64,000 nt of DNA from Bacteroidota bacterium (GCA_963169355.1 CAUJCR010000013.1:56273-120272); one strand, 5' to 3'; numbered from the stretch's first letter, positions 27,597 to 36,497 are shown. Translations and numbers: made by a program. The notes: generated by a model not told the origin, from the sequence alone.

Positions 27597-28376
27597 ATGA
27601 AAGTAGTTATACTCGCTGGAGGGCTTGGCACTCGCTTAGCCGAAGAAACGGATGTAAGACCTAAACCTATGGTGGAAATTGGTGGTCGGCCAATTATTTG
27701 GCATATTATGAAAATATATGCTCATTATGGATTTAAAGAATTTGTTGTGTGTTGTGGTTACAAAGGCTATGTTATTAAAGAGTATTTTGCAAACTATTTC
27801 TTACATCAAACGGATGTAACCTTTGATTTAGCTAACAATAAAATGGAAGTGCATAATTCTGGTTCTGAAGATTGGAAAGTAACGCTGGTAGATACAGGAA
27901 TAAACACTAATACCGCAGGTAGAATTAAACGCATTCAAAAATATGTAGCCAACGAACCATTTATGCTAACATACGGCGATGGTGTATCGAATATTGATAT
28001 TCATAAATTAATTGATTTTCATAAAAAAGCGGGGAAAATAGCCACTTTATCATCTATTCAACTGCCAGGTAGATTTGGTAATGTAGAAACAGATGAAAAA
28101 GGAACTGTAAAAACATTTCAAGAAAAACCAATTGGTGATGGTGTAAGAATAAATGGCGGTTTTTTTGTTTTAGAACCTGAAATTTTTAAATATTTAGATG
28201 GCAATATGGATGATATACAATGGGAAAAGAAACCATTAATTGAAATAGCAAATGATGGTAAATTAGCCGCTTATCAGCATGATGGATTTTGGAAATGTAT
28301 GGATGCCATTAGAGATAAAATTGAATTAGAAGCATTGTGGCAAAGTGGAGAAGCTGCTTGGAAAATTTGGAAGTAA
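27597..28376 (+). CDS. rfbF: Glucose-1-phosphate cytidylyltransferase
   Basis: RfbF makes CDP-glucose from CTP and glucose-1-phosphate, the first step to CDP-3,6-dideoxyhexoses. At 259 residues it is full length. The loop GGLGTRLAEETDVRPKPMVEIGG and the YGDGVSNI metal site are intact, as are NGGFFVLEPEIF and the KCMDAIRDK end. It is followed by rfbG with eight bases between the stop and the likely rfbG start. Confidence 0.94.
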   Translation: MKVVILAGGLGTRLAEETDVRPKPMVEIGGRPIIWHIMKIYAHYGFKEFVVCCGYKGYVIKEYFANYFLHQTDVTFDLANNKMEVHNSGSEDWKVTLVDTGINTNTAGRIKRIQKYVANEPFMLTYGDGVSNIDIHKLIDFHKKAGKIATLSSIQLPGRFGNVETDEKGTVKTFQEKPIGDGVRINGGFFVLEPEIFKYLDGNMDDIQWEKKPLIEIANDGKLAAYQHDGFWKCMDAIRDKIELEALWQSGEAAWKIWK

Positions 28377-28384
28377 AAAAATTT

Positions 28385-29461
28385 ATGTCTTTAGATTTAT
28401 TTCAGAACATATATCAAGGAAAAAAAGTTTTAATAACTGGGCATACGGGATTTAAAGGCTCGTGGATGGCAATTTGGTTAAAAGAACTTGGCGCAGAGGT
28501 TTATGGTTATGCCTTAGAGCCTTATACACAAAAAGATAATTTTGTTACAACACATTTAAAAAATAAAATTAATCATCGCATAGGTGATGTTAGGCATAAA
28601 GAAGACTTAGCCCAATATGTTCAGCAAATAAAACCAGATATTGCGTTTCATTTAGCAGCTCAACCTTTGGTTATCGAATCGTATCATCAGCCTCATTATA
28701 ATTTTGAAACTAATTTAATGGGAACTGTTAATTTTTTTGAGGCAGTACGTTCATGCTCTTCGGTGAAAGTTGCTATAAATGTTACTACCGATAAATGCTA
28801 TCAAAACATAGAGCAAAATATTGCTTATAAAGAAGATGATAAAATGGGAGGTGATGATCCGTATAGTGCTTCTAAAGGTTGCTCGGAGTTAATTACACAT
28901 TCGTATGAGGTTTCTTTTTTTAATTCAGAAAATACGGCTCATATAGCTTCTGCTAGAGCTGGTAATGTGATAGGAGGTGGAGATTGGGCTGATAATCGAA
29001 TTATTCCCGACTTGATGAGTGGGTACGAAAATAATGAAACTACCATTATTAGAAATGCACAATCGGTTAGACCTTGGCAATTTGTATTAGAACCTTTGTA
29101 TGGTTATTTAAAATTAGGCGAAAAATTATTTACAGAAGGTAAAATATTCTCGGGAGGATGGAATTTTGGTCCTTATCCTGATAAAACTTATTCGGTGGCA
29201 GATATGGTTACTGAAGTTAAAAAATGGATTCCTGAAATTAAAGTGGAAACTCCTGAACTTAACAATAAATTACACGAGGCAAAATTGCTTCAACTTAGTA
29301 TTGATAAAGCCATACAAAAACTAGGATGGAAACCAAAATTAAACTTTGAACAAACTATTAAATTTACGATTCAAGGTTACCAAGATGAATTATCATCTCA
29401 ACAAGATATTTACGATTTACGTGTCAAACAAATAAAAGCATATTGTAATAAAAACAGTTAA
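28385..29461 (+). CDS. rfbG: CDP-glucose 4,6-dehydratase
   Basis: RfbG converts CDP-glucose to CDP-4-keto-6-deoxyglucose. I take the ATG at 28385 (MSLDLFQNIYQGKKVLITGHTGFKGSW), giving 358 residues; the ORF-track start at 28337 overlaps rfbF and adds an unrelated stretch. Motifs are TGHTGFKGSW (NAD loop), NVTTDKCYQN and YSASKGCSE (YxxxK). It is in one operon with rfbF. Its stop is immediately followed by the repeats of the GxxExxY element. Confidence 0.93.
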   Translation: MSLDLFQNIYQGKKVLITGHTGFKGSWMAIWLKELGAEVYGYALEPYTQKDNFVTTHLKNKINHRIGDVRHKEDLAQYVQQIKPDIAFHLAAQPLVIESYHQPHYNFETNLMGTVNFFEAVRSCSSVKVAINVTTDKCYQNIEQNIAYKEDDKMGGDDPYSASKGCSELITHSYEVSFFNSENTAHIASARAGNVIGGGDWADNRIIPDLMSGYENNETTIIRNAQSVRPWQFVLEPLYGYLKLGEKLFTEGKIFSGGWNFGPYPDKTYSVADMVTEVKKWIPEIKVETPELNNKLHEAKLLQLSIDKAIQKLGWKPKLNFEQTIKFTIQGYQDELSSQQDIYDLRVKQIKAYCNKNS

Positions 29462-29598
29462 ACCATAAAAGCCATAAAAGTTCATAAAAGAATGTTTTAA
29501 ATAAAATCACAAATAAAGAGTAGCGTATTTAAAATAGTTAAACCATAAAAGTCATAAAAGTTCATAAAAGAATGCTTTTAACAAAATCACAAATAAAA
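29457..29598 (+). repeat. Direct repeat at the left edge of the GxxExxY element
   Basis: About 60 bp starting AGTTAAACCATAAAAG occurs at 29457 and again at 29537 (period 80). The second copy contains the real start of the GxxExxY gene; the first has ATG TTT TAA in its place, so it is a dead duplicate of the element's left end, perhaps from an earlier insertion or slippage. Confidence 0.8.
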
Positions 29599-30131
29599 GA
29601 CCTTACTTATCAAATCAATGGTGCTGCCATCGAAGTTCACAAGTCGCTTGGGCCAGGCTTGTTAGAAAGTGTTTATCATAAATGCCTAATTCACGAATTG
29701 AATCTTCGTAAGATTTCTTTTACTTCTGAAATGATAGTACCTATTAGTTATAAAGGTTTAGAGTTAGAAACAGAATTACGTTGTGATTTATACATTGAAA
29801 ATTCGATAGTTGTTGAGTTAAAAGCAGTTGAAAAGATATTGCCAATTCATGAAGCGCAAATTTTGACGTATATGAATTTATTAGAAGCGCCTTTTGGGAT
29901 ATTATTTAATTTCAATACTACAAATCTATATCACGATGGACAGAAAACCTTTGTTAATGTACTTTATCGAGTATTGGATGAATAAAATCTAGATACGTTC
30001 TTTTATGGTTCGAATGATTAAATAAAAAATTAAACTATGTCAAAATTATTAGAAATAAAACCTTTGTTAATGTACCTTATCGAGTTTAGATGAATAAAAT
30101 CTTTATATGTTCTTTTATGACTTTTATGGTT
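29541..30131 (+). mobile_element. Candidate GxxExxY mobile element with perfect 20-bp inverted ends
   Basis: AACCATAAAAGTCATAAAAG at 29541-29560 is the exact reverse complement of 30112-30131. The 591-bp unit holds only the GxxExxY gene and splits the rfbG-rfbH gene pair. Both edges carry extra partial duplications, as if the region had been rearranged more than once. There is no transposase, so movement, if any, would need help from elsewhere. Confidence 0.6.
29572..29985 (+). CDS. GxxExxY protein
   Basis: A 137-residue protein of the GxxExxY family, named for the motif visible here as GPGLLESVYHKCL. Members have a PD-(D/E)XK-like nuclease fold; here CDLYIENSIVVELKAVE gives the aspartate and E-x-K pair, so catalytic residues appear intact. 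Family members are common inserts in Bacteroidota and Planctomycetes genomes, often within glycan clusters; the biological role is unknown. It lies inside an inverted-repeat-bounded element between rfbG and rfbH. Confidence 0.87.
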   Translation: MLLTKSQIKDLTYQINGAAIEVHKSLGPGLLESVYHKCLIHELNLRKISFTSEMIVPISYKGLELETELRCDLYIENSIVVELKAVEKILPIHEAQILTYMNLLEAPFGILFNFNTTNLYHDGQKTFVNVLYRVLDE

Positions 30132-30174
30132 CGAATGATTAAATAAAAAATTAAACTATGTCAAAATTATTAGA
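29944..30174 (+). repeat. Tandem duplication across the GxxExxY 3' end and rfbH start
   Basis: A unit of about 111-120 bp is present twice, at 29944-30054 and 30055-30174. Each copy runs from the 3' end of the GxxExxY gene (AAACCTTTGTTAATGTAC) through to the first codons of rfbH (ATGTCAAAATTATTAGAA). The first copy creates an 18-codon minicistron starting at 30037 that ends before the real rfbH start. Confidence 0.85.
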
Positions 30175-31465
30175 ATTAAAACATCAAATACATGCACTCA
30201 TAAAAGAGTATCATGATGAGGCCTTTAAGCAAAAAACATTTGTACCAGGAGAATCGTCGGTACCAGTTAGTGGTAAAGTATTTGACCATAAAGAATTGCA
30301 ACTTATTACCGATTCGGCTTTAGATGCATGGTTTACTACAGGAAAGTTTAATACCGAGTTTGAAAAAAAATTAGCCAAGTTTATCAATGTTAAATCATTA
30401 ATTACTGTAAACTCTGGCTCGTCAGCTAATTTGGTTGCTTTTTCTACCTTAACAGCACATGAATTAGGCGAAGAACGAATAAAACCAGGTGATGAAGTTA
30501 TTACAGTGGCGGCTTCGTTTCCTACTACGGTAAATCCTATTTTACAATATGGCGCTATACCAGTATTTTTAGATGTTACCATTCCTGAGTATGAGATGGA
30601 TGTAACCTATTTAGAGAAGGCCTTGTCTCCAAAAACTAAAGCAGTTGTGGTTGCGCACACCATGGGTAATGTATTTAACTTAGATGTGATTACAGCATTT
30701 TGCGAAAAACATAATTTATGGTTAATGGAAGACTGTTGCGATGCTTTAGGCGCAACTTATAATGGTAAACATGTTGGTACATTTGGAGACGTAGCAACAT
30801 TAAGTTTTTATCCTGCTCATCACATTACAATGGGCGAGGGTGGAGCTGTATTTATGTCGAGCTCTAAACTAAAAAAAATTGCCGAATCATTCAGAGATTG
30901 GGGAAGAGATTGTTGGTGTGAGCCAGGGAAGGACAACACTTGTGGCTTGCGTTTTTGCCAATGTCATGGTGATTTACCAGAAGGTTATGATCACAAATAT
31001 GTGTATTCTCGTCAGGGCTTTAACTTAAAGATAACCGATATGCAAGCGGCTTTGGGTTTGGCACAATTAGAAAAATTAGATGATTTTATCAAAGTTCGCC
31101 GACATAATTTTGAGCTACTTTATAAAACGTTAGAAAAACATTCAAATAAATTAATCTTACCAAAAGCTACTGATAAAGCAAATCCATCGTGGTTTGGATT
31201 TTTAATTACTGTAACTAAACAAGCAGACATTACACGTAATGAGTTAGTACAACAATTAAACAACAAAAAAGTGGCCACTCGTTTACTTTTTGCAGGCGAT
31301 TTAAGGAAACAACCTTATTTTAAAGATTATGATTATCGCATTGTTGGAGATTTACCAAACACCGAAATTATTGTGAATGACACCTTTTGGATTGGTGTTA
31401 CTCCAATGATAAACGATGAGATGATTGCCTACATTGGTCAATGTTTTGACGAGATATTAGGTTAA
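30158..31465 (+). CDS. rfbH: CDP-4-keto-6-deoxyglucose 3-dehydratase (E1)
   Basis: RfbH/E1 removes the 3-hydroxyl of CDP-4-keto-6-deoxyglucose using PMP and a [2Fe-2S] cluster. At 435 residues it is full length. The usual PLP lysine is replaced by histidine, as expected for E1, in SFYPAHHITMGEGG. Cluster cysteines are in DWGRDCWCEPGKDNTCG and RFCQCHGDLPEG. The partner reductase E3 is not evident in the cluster; the nearby FAD/[2Fe-2S] reductase belongs to the paa locus. The start at 30158 lies in the second copy of a tandem duplication. Confidence 0.93.
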   Translation: MSKLLELKHQIHALIKEYHDEAFKQKTFVPGESSVPVSGKVFDHKELQLITDSALDAWFTTGKFNTEFEKKLAKFINVKSLITVNSGSSANLVAFSTLTAHELGEERIKPGDEVITVAASFPTTVNPILQYGAIPVFLDVTIPEYEMDVTYLEKALSPKTKAVVVAHTMGNVFNLDVITAFCEKHNLWLMEDCCDALGATYNGKHVGTFGDVATLSFYPAHHITMGEGGAVFMSSSKLKKIAESFRDWGRDCWCEPGKDNTCGLRFCQCHGDLPEGYDHKYVYSRQGFNLKITDMQAALGLAQLEKLDDFIKVRRHNFELLYKTLEKHSNKLILPKATDKANPSWFGFLITVTKQADITRNELVQQLNNKKVATRLLFAGDLRKQPYFKDYDYRIVGDLPNTEIIVNDTFWIGVTPMINDEMIAYIGQCFDEILG

Positions 31466-31503
31466 TTTTTTTTCGACAGTAAAAGTAAAATCAATCGGTA
31501 TTA

Positions 31504-32577
31504 TCAAGCGTCATAATCTACCACTACTTTTTCGGTAAGTGGATGTGATTGGCAAGTTAAAATAAACCCCTCAGCTACCTCTGCTTCTGTTAAGGCAAAG
31601 TTGGCATCCATTTTTACTTTACCTTCTAACACTTTGGCTCTACATGTGCAACAAACTGCACCTTTACAGCTAAATGGTGCATCAACACCCGCATCTATGG
31701 CTGCATCTAAAATTGTTAAACCTTCAGTATTGAGAGTTAATTCGGTTTCAATACCATATTGTATAATCGTAACTTTACTATTTACGGCTTTGTCAGATGA
31801 AACGCCTTGCTCTGCTTTTGCTACAGCATCTGCCACAGCACTAAAATATTCAATATGAATTTTTTCTTTAGCTATTTTTAAATCATCAAGGGCAGTTTTA
31901 ATATTCTCCATCATTGGTCCAGGCCCACAAATGAAAAATTCTTCGGCACTAGATAATTGAAACTTACTGATTATATTTTTAACCTTGTCAGGAGTTAATA
32001 AGCCTTTTTGTAATTCATCAATGGCATTTTTAGGTTCGTCAAAAACATTTATGAGTTTAATTTTATCTGCATTTTCAGAAACTATTTTCTCAATTTCAGC
32101 ACCAAAAATCACACTATCTTCATTTCTATTGGCATAAACTAAAGTAATAGTACTTTGCTTCTCTATATAAAGCACACTTTTTAAAATACTCATCATAGGT
32201 GTTATACCACTTCCACCTGCAAATAATACATAATGTTTTTTTTGATGACCTGATAGTATAGAGTTAAAAGTACCCATTGGCGTCATTACTTCTATGCTAT
32301 CCCCAACTTTGAGTTGTCTATTAATAAAAGTAGAGGCTCTTCCATCTTTTACTTCCTTTACGGCTACTCTAAGTTCTTTTTCGCTATAAGGGCTAGTACA
32401 AATACTATAAGAACGGCGTAGTTCCTCGCCATTTACATTTAATTTAAGGGTAATGTATTGTCCTTGTTTAAATTGAAATTCGGGTTGAACTGGCAAAGGA
32501 ATATCGAAAGCAACTGATACGGCATCGGCAGTTTCTCGGCGAATATCTTTTATTTTTAAAGTATGAAATCTAGCCAT
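31504..32577 (-). CDS. paaE: Phenylacetyl-CoA epoxidase reductase subunit PaaE
   Basis: PaaE transfers electrons from NADPH to the PaaA di-iron centre. The 357 residues contain an FAD domain (RRSYSICTSP), an NAD(P) domain (VLFAGGSGITPMMSILK, FFICGPGPMM) and a C-terminal plant-type [2Fe-2S] domain (CKGAVCCTCRAKV, ILTCQSHP). It is divergent from paaABC, with about 200 bases between. As it lies beside rfbH it might also serve as an E3-like reductase, since E3 has the same cofactors, but the paa neighbours make PaaE the better call. Confidence 0.88.
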   Translation of the reverse strand: MARFHTLKIKDIRRETADAVSVAFDIPLPVQPEFQFKQGQYITLKLNVNGEELRRSYSICTSPYSEKELRVAVKEVKDGRASTFINRQLKVGDSIEVMTPMGTFNSILSGHQKKHYVLFAGGSGITPMMSILKSVLYIEKQSTITLVYANRNEDSVIFGAEIEKIVSENADKIKLINVFDEPKNAIDELQKGLLTPDKVKNIISKFQLSSAEEFFICGPGPMMENIKTALDDLKIAKEKIHIEYFSAVADAVAKAEQGVSSDKAVNSKVTIIQYGIETELTLNTEGLTILDAAIDAGVDAPFSCKGAVCCTCRAKVLEGKVKMDANFALTEAEVAEGFILTCQSHPLTEKVVVDYDA

Positions 32578-32696
32578 TTGATAAAATTTTGATGCGCAAA
32601 AGTAAAAATTTATGCGACATATACGAGTAAAATGCTAATTATAATAAGTTAAGCCATAATTTTTCTCATTTTATGATGAAAATCAGTAAAAAAAAG

Positions 32697-32729
32697 ATTG
32701 AAATAAGATTAAGCAATACCTTATATTTG
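32697..32729 (+). promoter_or_regulatory. Promoter of paaABC
   Basis: TTG at 32698-32700 and a perfect TATATTTG at 32722-32729 are separated by 21 bases, within the Bacteroidota range. The paaA ATG is 45 bases downstream. Confidence 0.6.
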
Positions 32730-32773
32730 TAAATATAGTATAAAAAATAGTATAATTGACGTTTTAATATAAT

Positions 32774-33715
32774 ATGGAAAATAACAAATTTGAAAGTCAG
32801 TTTGAAGCTAAATTAGCTAATAACGATGTGATTGAGCCAAAAGACTGGATGCCAGAAAACTACCGTAAGCATTTGATTAGGCAAATATCTCAACACGCAC
32901 ACTCAGAGATTGTGGGTATGTTGCCAGAGGGAAATTGGATAACAAGAGCCCCAAGTTTACGTTCAAAGGTAGTTTTATTAGCAAAAGTGCAAGATGAAGG
33001 CGGACACGGTTTGTATTTATATACCGCTGCCGAAACCTTGGGTGTTAGTCGCGATGAATTGTTAGATAATTTATTAACTGGTAAAGCCAAATATTCATCT
33101 ATTTTTAATTACCCTACCTTAACTTGGGCAGATATGGGTGCTGTTGGTTGGTTAGTAGATGGTGCTGCTATTATGAATCAAGTAATGTTGCAACGTACAT
33201 CTTATGGTCCTTATTCGCGCGCTATGATTCGTATTTGTAAAGAAGAAAGTTTCCATCAACGCCAAGGGTACGAAATTATGACACGTATGGCTTTTGGAAC
33301 ACCTGAACAAAAAGCAATGGCGCAAGATGCTTTAAATCGTTGGTGGTTTCCTTCTATGATGATGTTTGGTCCGCCAGATGCTGAATCTCCAAATAGTGAA
33401 AACGCTTTAAAATGGCGTATTAAACGAGAAACAAATGATCAGCTTCGTCAAAAATTTGTAAATCAAACAGTACCTCAAGCTGAATATTTAGGATTAACAA
33501 TGCCTGATCCGAATATTAAATGGAATGAAGATAAAAAAGGATATGATTACAGCGATCCAGATTGGACTGAATTTAAGAATGTAATTAGCGGCAATGGCCC
33601 TTGTAATAAAGAACGATTAGCTGCTCGTAACAAAGCTCATAATGATGGAGCTTGGGTTAGAGAAGCTGCGAATGCCTTTGCAAAAAAACGTAAAGAAGTA
33701 TATGAAGCAGCTTAA
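32774..33715 (+). CDS. paaA: 1,2-phenylacetyl-CoA epoxidase subunit PaaA
   Basis: PaaA is the catalytic di-iron subunit that epoxidises the ring of phenylacetyl-CoA. The 313 residues have the iron-ligand helices: [19 protein letters not shown] and [37 protein letters not shown] near the N-terminus is strongly conserved in PaaA. paaB follows after 50 bases and paaC after that. This points to aerobic degradation of phenylalanine-derived or environmental aromatics. Confidence 0.95.
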   Translation: MENNKFESQFEAKLANNDVIEPKDWMPENYRKHLIRQISQHAHSEIVGMLPEGNWITRAPSLRSKVVLLAKVQDEGGHGLYLYTAAETLGVSRDELLDNLLTGKAKYSSIFNYPTLTWADMGAVGWLVDGAAIMNQVMLQRTSYGPYSRAMIRICKEESFHQRQGYEIMTRMAFGTPEQKAMAQDALNRWWFPSMMMFGPPDAESPNSENALKWRIKRETNDQLRQKFVNQTVPQAEYLGLTMPDPNIKWNEDKKGYDYSDPDWTEFKNVISGNGPCNKERLAARNKAHNDGAWVREAANAFAKKRKEVYEAA

Positions 33716-33765
33716 TTTATAATCTATTAAAAATAAAAAACATTAATCATCAAAAACATTAAACC

Positions 33766-34053
33766 ATGAAAGATAATCAAGGACCACTTTGGGAAATATT
33801 TTTACAAAAGAAAGCCGGACAACCTTATGTACACTGCGGAAGTTTACATGCTTACGATAAAGAAATGGCTATACAAAACGCAAGAGATTTATATACGCGT
33901 CGTCAGGAGGCAACTGCTATTTGGGCAGTTCCTGCAAATGCTATCGTAGCTAGTAGCCCCGAAGATATTGGGCCATTTTTTGAACCAGCTAATGATAAAG
34001 TGTATAGACATCCTACTTTTTATCAAATACCTGATGCCATAGGACCAATGTAA
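33766..34053 (+). CDS. paaB: 1,2-phenylacetyl-CoA epoxidase subunit PaaB
   Basis: A 95-residue small subunit of the epoxidase. It starts GPLWEIFLQKKAGQPYVHCGSLHAYDKEMAIQNARDLYTRR, the classic PaaB pattern, and bridges PaaAC heterodimers. The length is normal. It is co-directional with paaA and paaC with short gaps, so one operon is likely. Confidence 0.94.
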   Translation: MKDNQGPLWEIFLQKKAGQPYVHCGSLHAYDKEMAIQNARDLYTRRQEATAIWAVPANAIVASSPEDIGPFFEPANDKVYRHPTFYQIPDAIGPM

Positions 34054-34112
34054 TTATAGAGCTTGAGATATAGAAATACAACTCTTTTATTGTAACATAA
34101 AATATTTTGAAA

Positions 34113-34871
34113 ATGACAAAACAAGAAGCTTTATTTAATTATACATTACGCTTAGCTGATACTAATCTAATTTTAGGACAACGCTTAAGCGAGTGGACAG
34201 GTGTTGGTCCTTTTTTAGAAGAAGATTTAGCTCTAACCAATATTGCACTTGATATTATAGGAACCGCTACAGCTTTATATGAATATGCGGCAAAAATAGA
34301 AGGAAAAGGAAGAACTGCTGATGATTTGGCTTATCTAAGAACAGATCGTGAATTTTATAATCCTAAATTAGTAGAACAACCTAATGGCGATTATGCTAAA
34401 ACCATTGTAAGACAAGTTATAATGGATAGTTTTGATTTTTATTTTTATACAGCACTTACTAAAAGTAAAGATGAAACCCTAGCAGGTATTGCTCAAAAAG
34501 CGATTAAAGAAACAACCTATCATTTGCGTCATACATCATCGTGGATAGAACGTTTTGGAGATGGCACTGAAGAAAGCCATCAAAGAGCTCAAAATGCTAT
34601 TAACGAATTATGGCAGTTTACAGGCGAACTTTTTGAAGTAGATGAGGCGGATACTTTATTTGTAAAAGAAGGTATTGCAGTTGATGTTACAGCCTTTAAA
34701 GCTACGTGGGAAAAACATATCAATGATATCATTACTAAATCAACGCTAACTGTTCCTCAAAATGTGTTTATGCAAACTGGTAGCCGTAAAGGCATTCATA
34801 CAGAATATTTAGCATACATTTTATTAGAGATGCAGGCTTTACCACGTATGTATCCTGGTGCTAAATGGTAA
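34113..34871 (+). CDS. paaC: 1,2-phenylacetyl-CoA epoxidase structural subunit PaaC
   Basis: PaaC is the ferritin-like structural partner of PaaA without the metal site. I take the ATG at 34113, giving 252 residues; the ORF-track start at 34107 is a TTG two codons earlier. The segments LGQRLSEWTGVGPFLEEDLALTNIALDIIG and TYHLRHTSSWIERFGDGTEESHQRAQ are typical. It is followed by a hairpin terminator and a repeat element rather than by paaD, so the operon here is paaABC only. Confidence 0.93.
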   Translation: MTKQEALFNYTLRLADTNLILGQRLSEWTGVGPFLEEDLALTNIALDIIGTATALYEYAAKIEGKGRTADDLAYLRTDREFYNPKLVEQPNGDYAKTIVRQVIMDSFDFYFYTALTKSKDETLAGIAQKAIKETTYHLRHTSSWIERFGDGTEESHQRAQNAINELWQFTGELFEVDEADTLFVKEGIAVDVTAFKATWEKHINDIITKSTLTVPQNVFMQTGSRKGIHTEYLAYILLEMQALPRMYPGAKW

Positions 34872-34891
34872 TTAGCAATTTCGTTTTTATT

Positions 34892-34925
34892 AAATGCCCT
34901 TTATTTCTTTTAATAAAGGGCATTT
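34892..34925 (+). terminator. Hairpin terminator after paaC
   Basis: AAATGCCCTTTAT and ATAAAGGGCATTT form a perfect 13-bp stem around an 8-base loop, 20 bases after the paaC stop. The tail ATATTTT is only weakly T-rich, so termination efficiency is uncertain. Confidence 0.7.
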
Positions 34926-34933
34926 ATATTTTA

Positions 34934-35103
34934 AACCCAGATTGTGCATTAGAAATTAGTAGTGAGAGTTAAAAGCCCAATAAAATATGAACTTTTACGA
35001 ATGAAGCGTAGCCACTGCTATGGTGATTGAGAAAAAATTGCGAAGCCTCATATTTTGCAGGGATTTTAGCTTGTAATAGAATTGCTAATACATAATCTGG
35101 GTT
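34934..35103 (+). repeat. 170-bp hairpin element, copy 1
   Basis: AACCCAGATTGTGCATTAG at the left and its imperfect reverse complement at the right bound exactly 170 bp. Copies 2 (49676..49845) and 3 (58753..58922) have the same length. The interior pairs with itself too (AATATGAA with TTCATATT-like arms, central CGTAG/CTATG), so the whole element can fold into one long hairpin. It lies in the gap between paaC and purA and contains no gene. Confidence 0.85.
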
Positions 35104-35184
35104 AAGCAAATAGGTATGTAGCTGTTTTGTTCAAAACCCTACAAATTGTTAATTTGTTATTCGTTCAATATACATTGATAATTG

Positions 35185-35192
35185 TAAATTTG
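35185..35192 (+). promoter_or_regulatory. Promoter -7 element of purA
   Basis: A perfect TAAATTTG lies 33 bases before the purA ATG. A good -33 element at the right spacing is not seen, so this is a tentative call. Confidence 0.5.
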
Positions 35193-35225
35193 AAGGCTTT
35201 ATTTTATTAACCCTAACAAATTTTT

Positions 35226-36497
35226 ATGAGCAAAGCAGATGTGTTATTAGGCCTACAATGGGGCGATGAAGGAAAAGGAAAAATTGTAGATGTTCTTACT
35301 CCAAAATACGATATAATTGCAAGATTTCAAGGTGGTCCAAATGCAGGACATACACTTGAATTTAATGGTATAAAACATGTTTTACACACCATACCAAGTG
35401 GTATTTTTCATCCAACAGCTCTTAATGTTGTAGGCAATGGTGTAGTAATTGACCCTGTTATTTTTAAAAAAGAAGTAGATGCTTTAACGGCTTTAGGGGT
35501 TGATGTGAATAAAAAATTAGTGATTAGTAAGCGAGCTCATTTAATTTTACCAACACACCGATTAATAGATGCCGCTAGCGAAGCAGCTAAAGGGAAAAAT
35601 AAAATTGGTTCAACCTTAAAAGGAATTGGTCCAACTTATATGGACAAAACGGGCAGAAATGGCTTACGTGTAGGAGATATTGAAGGTGCTGATTTTAAAG
35701 AAAAATATAATAACCTAGTAGAAAAACATAAGCAATTATTAGCATTTTATAATTTTGAGTACAATTTGTCTGAACTTGAGCCTGCTTGGTTTGCAGCTAT
35801 TGATGAATTAAAAAAATTAACTTTTATAGATACCGAACATTACATTAATGACTCTATAAAAAAAGGAAAAAAGATATTGGCCGAAGGTGCTCAAGGCTCT
35901 TTATTGGATATTGATTTTGGTTCTTATCCATTTGTAACATCTTCTAATACTATTTGTGCAGGGGCATGTAATGGCTTAGGTATTGCACCAAATAGAGTAG
36001 GTAATGTTATAGGTATTTTTAAAGCATATTGTACACGTGTGGGGAGTGGTCCTTTTCCAACCGAACTACACGATGAAGTAGGAGAGAAGATACGCCAAAA
36101 TGGACGTGAGTTTGGTTCTACTACTGGTCGCCCACGCCGTTGTGGTTGGTTAGATATTCCAGCGTTAAAATATGCTATTGAAATAAATGGCGTAACAGAA
36201 TTAATGATGATGAAAGCGGATGTGCTTTCTGATTTTGAGAATATAGAAGTGTGTACACACTACATGCATAAAGGACAAAAAATTGATTATTTGCCTTATA
36301 GCATTGAGCCTAGCGATGTAACACCTGTGTACGAAACTGTAAAAGGTTGGAATACCGACTTAACTAAATTAACCTCGAAAGAGGCTTTGCCTAAAGAATT
36401 AATTGATTACATAAAATACATTGAGAAATTAGTAGAAGTGCCAATTAGTATTGTTTCTATTGGTCCTGATAGAACTCAAACTATTTTTATGAAATAG
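35226..36497 (+). CDS. purA: Adenylosuccinate synthetase
   Basis: PurA joins IMP and aspartate using GTP in AMP synthesis. The 423 residues are full length. It has the GTP loop GLQWGDEGKGKIVDVL, GGPNAGHT, IGPTYMDKTGRNGLR, the aspartate/IMP site EGAQGSLLDIDFGSYPFVTSSN and STTGRPRRCGWLD. It lies downstream of the first 170-bp repeat copy, with its own promoter element. Confidence 0.96.
   Translation: MSKADVLLGLQWGDEGKGKIVDVLTPKYDIIARFQGGPNAGHTLEFNGIKHVLHTIPSGIFHPTALNVVGNGVVIDPVIFKKEVDALTALGVDVNKKLVISKRAHLILPTHRLIDAASEAAKGKNKIGSTLKGIGPTYMDKTGRNGLRVGDIEGADFKEKYNNLVEKHKQLLAFYNFEYNLSELEPAWFAAIDELKKLTFIDTEHYINDSIKKGKKILAEGAQGSLLDIDFGSYPFVTSSNTICAGACNGLGIAPNRVGNVIGIFKAYCTRVGSGPFPTELHDEVGEKIRQNGREFGSTTGRPRRCGWLDIPALKYAIEINGVTELMMMKADVLSDFENIEVCTHYMHKGQKIDYLPYSIEPSDVTPVYETVKGWNTDLTKLTSKEALPKELIDYIKYIEKLVEVPISIVSIGPDRTQTIFMK

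Noticed and set aside
28337-28384. Upstream start of rfbG overlapping rfbF
   Set aside because: The extra residues are the shifted rfbF end; the ATG at 28385 directly precedes the conserved N-terminus.
31504-32577. Assigning the FAD/[2Fe-2S] reductase as the E3 partner of RfbH
   Set aside because: It shares cofactors with E3 but is divergent from paaABC, on the opposite strand from rfbH and matches PaaE in layout.
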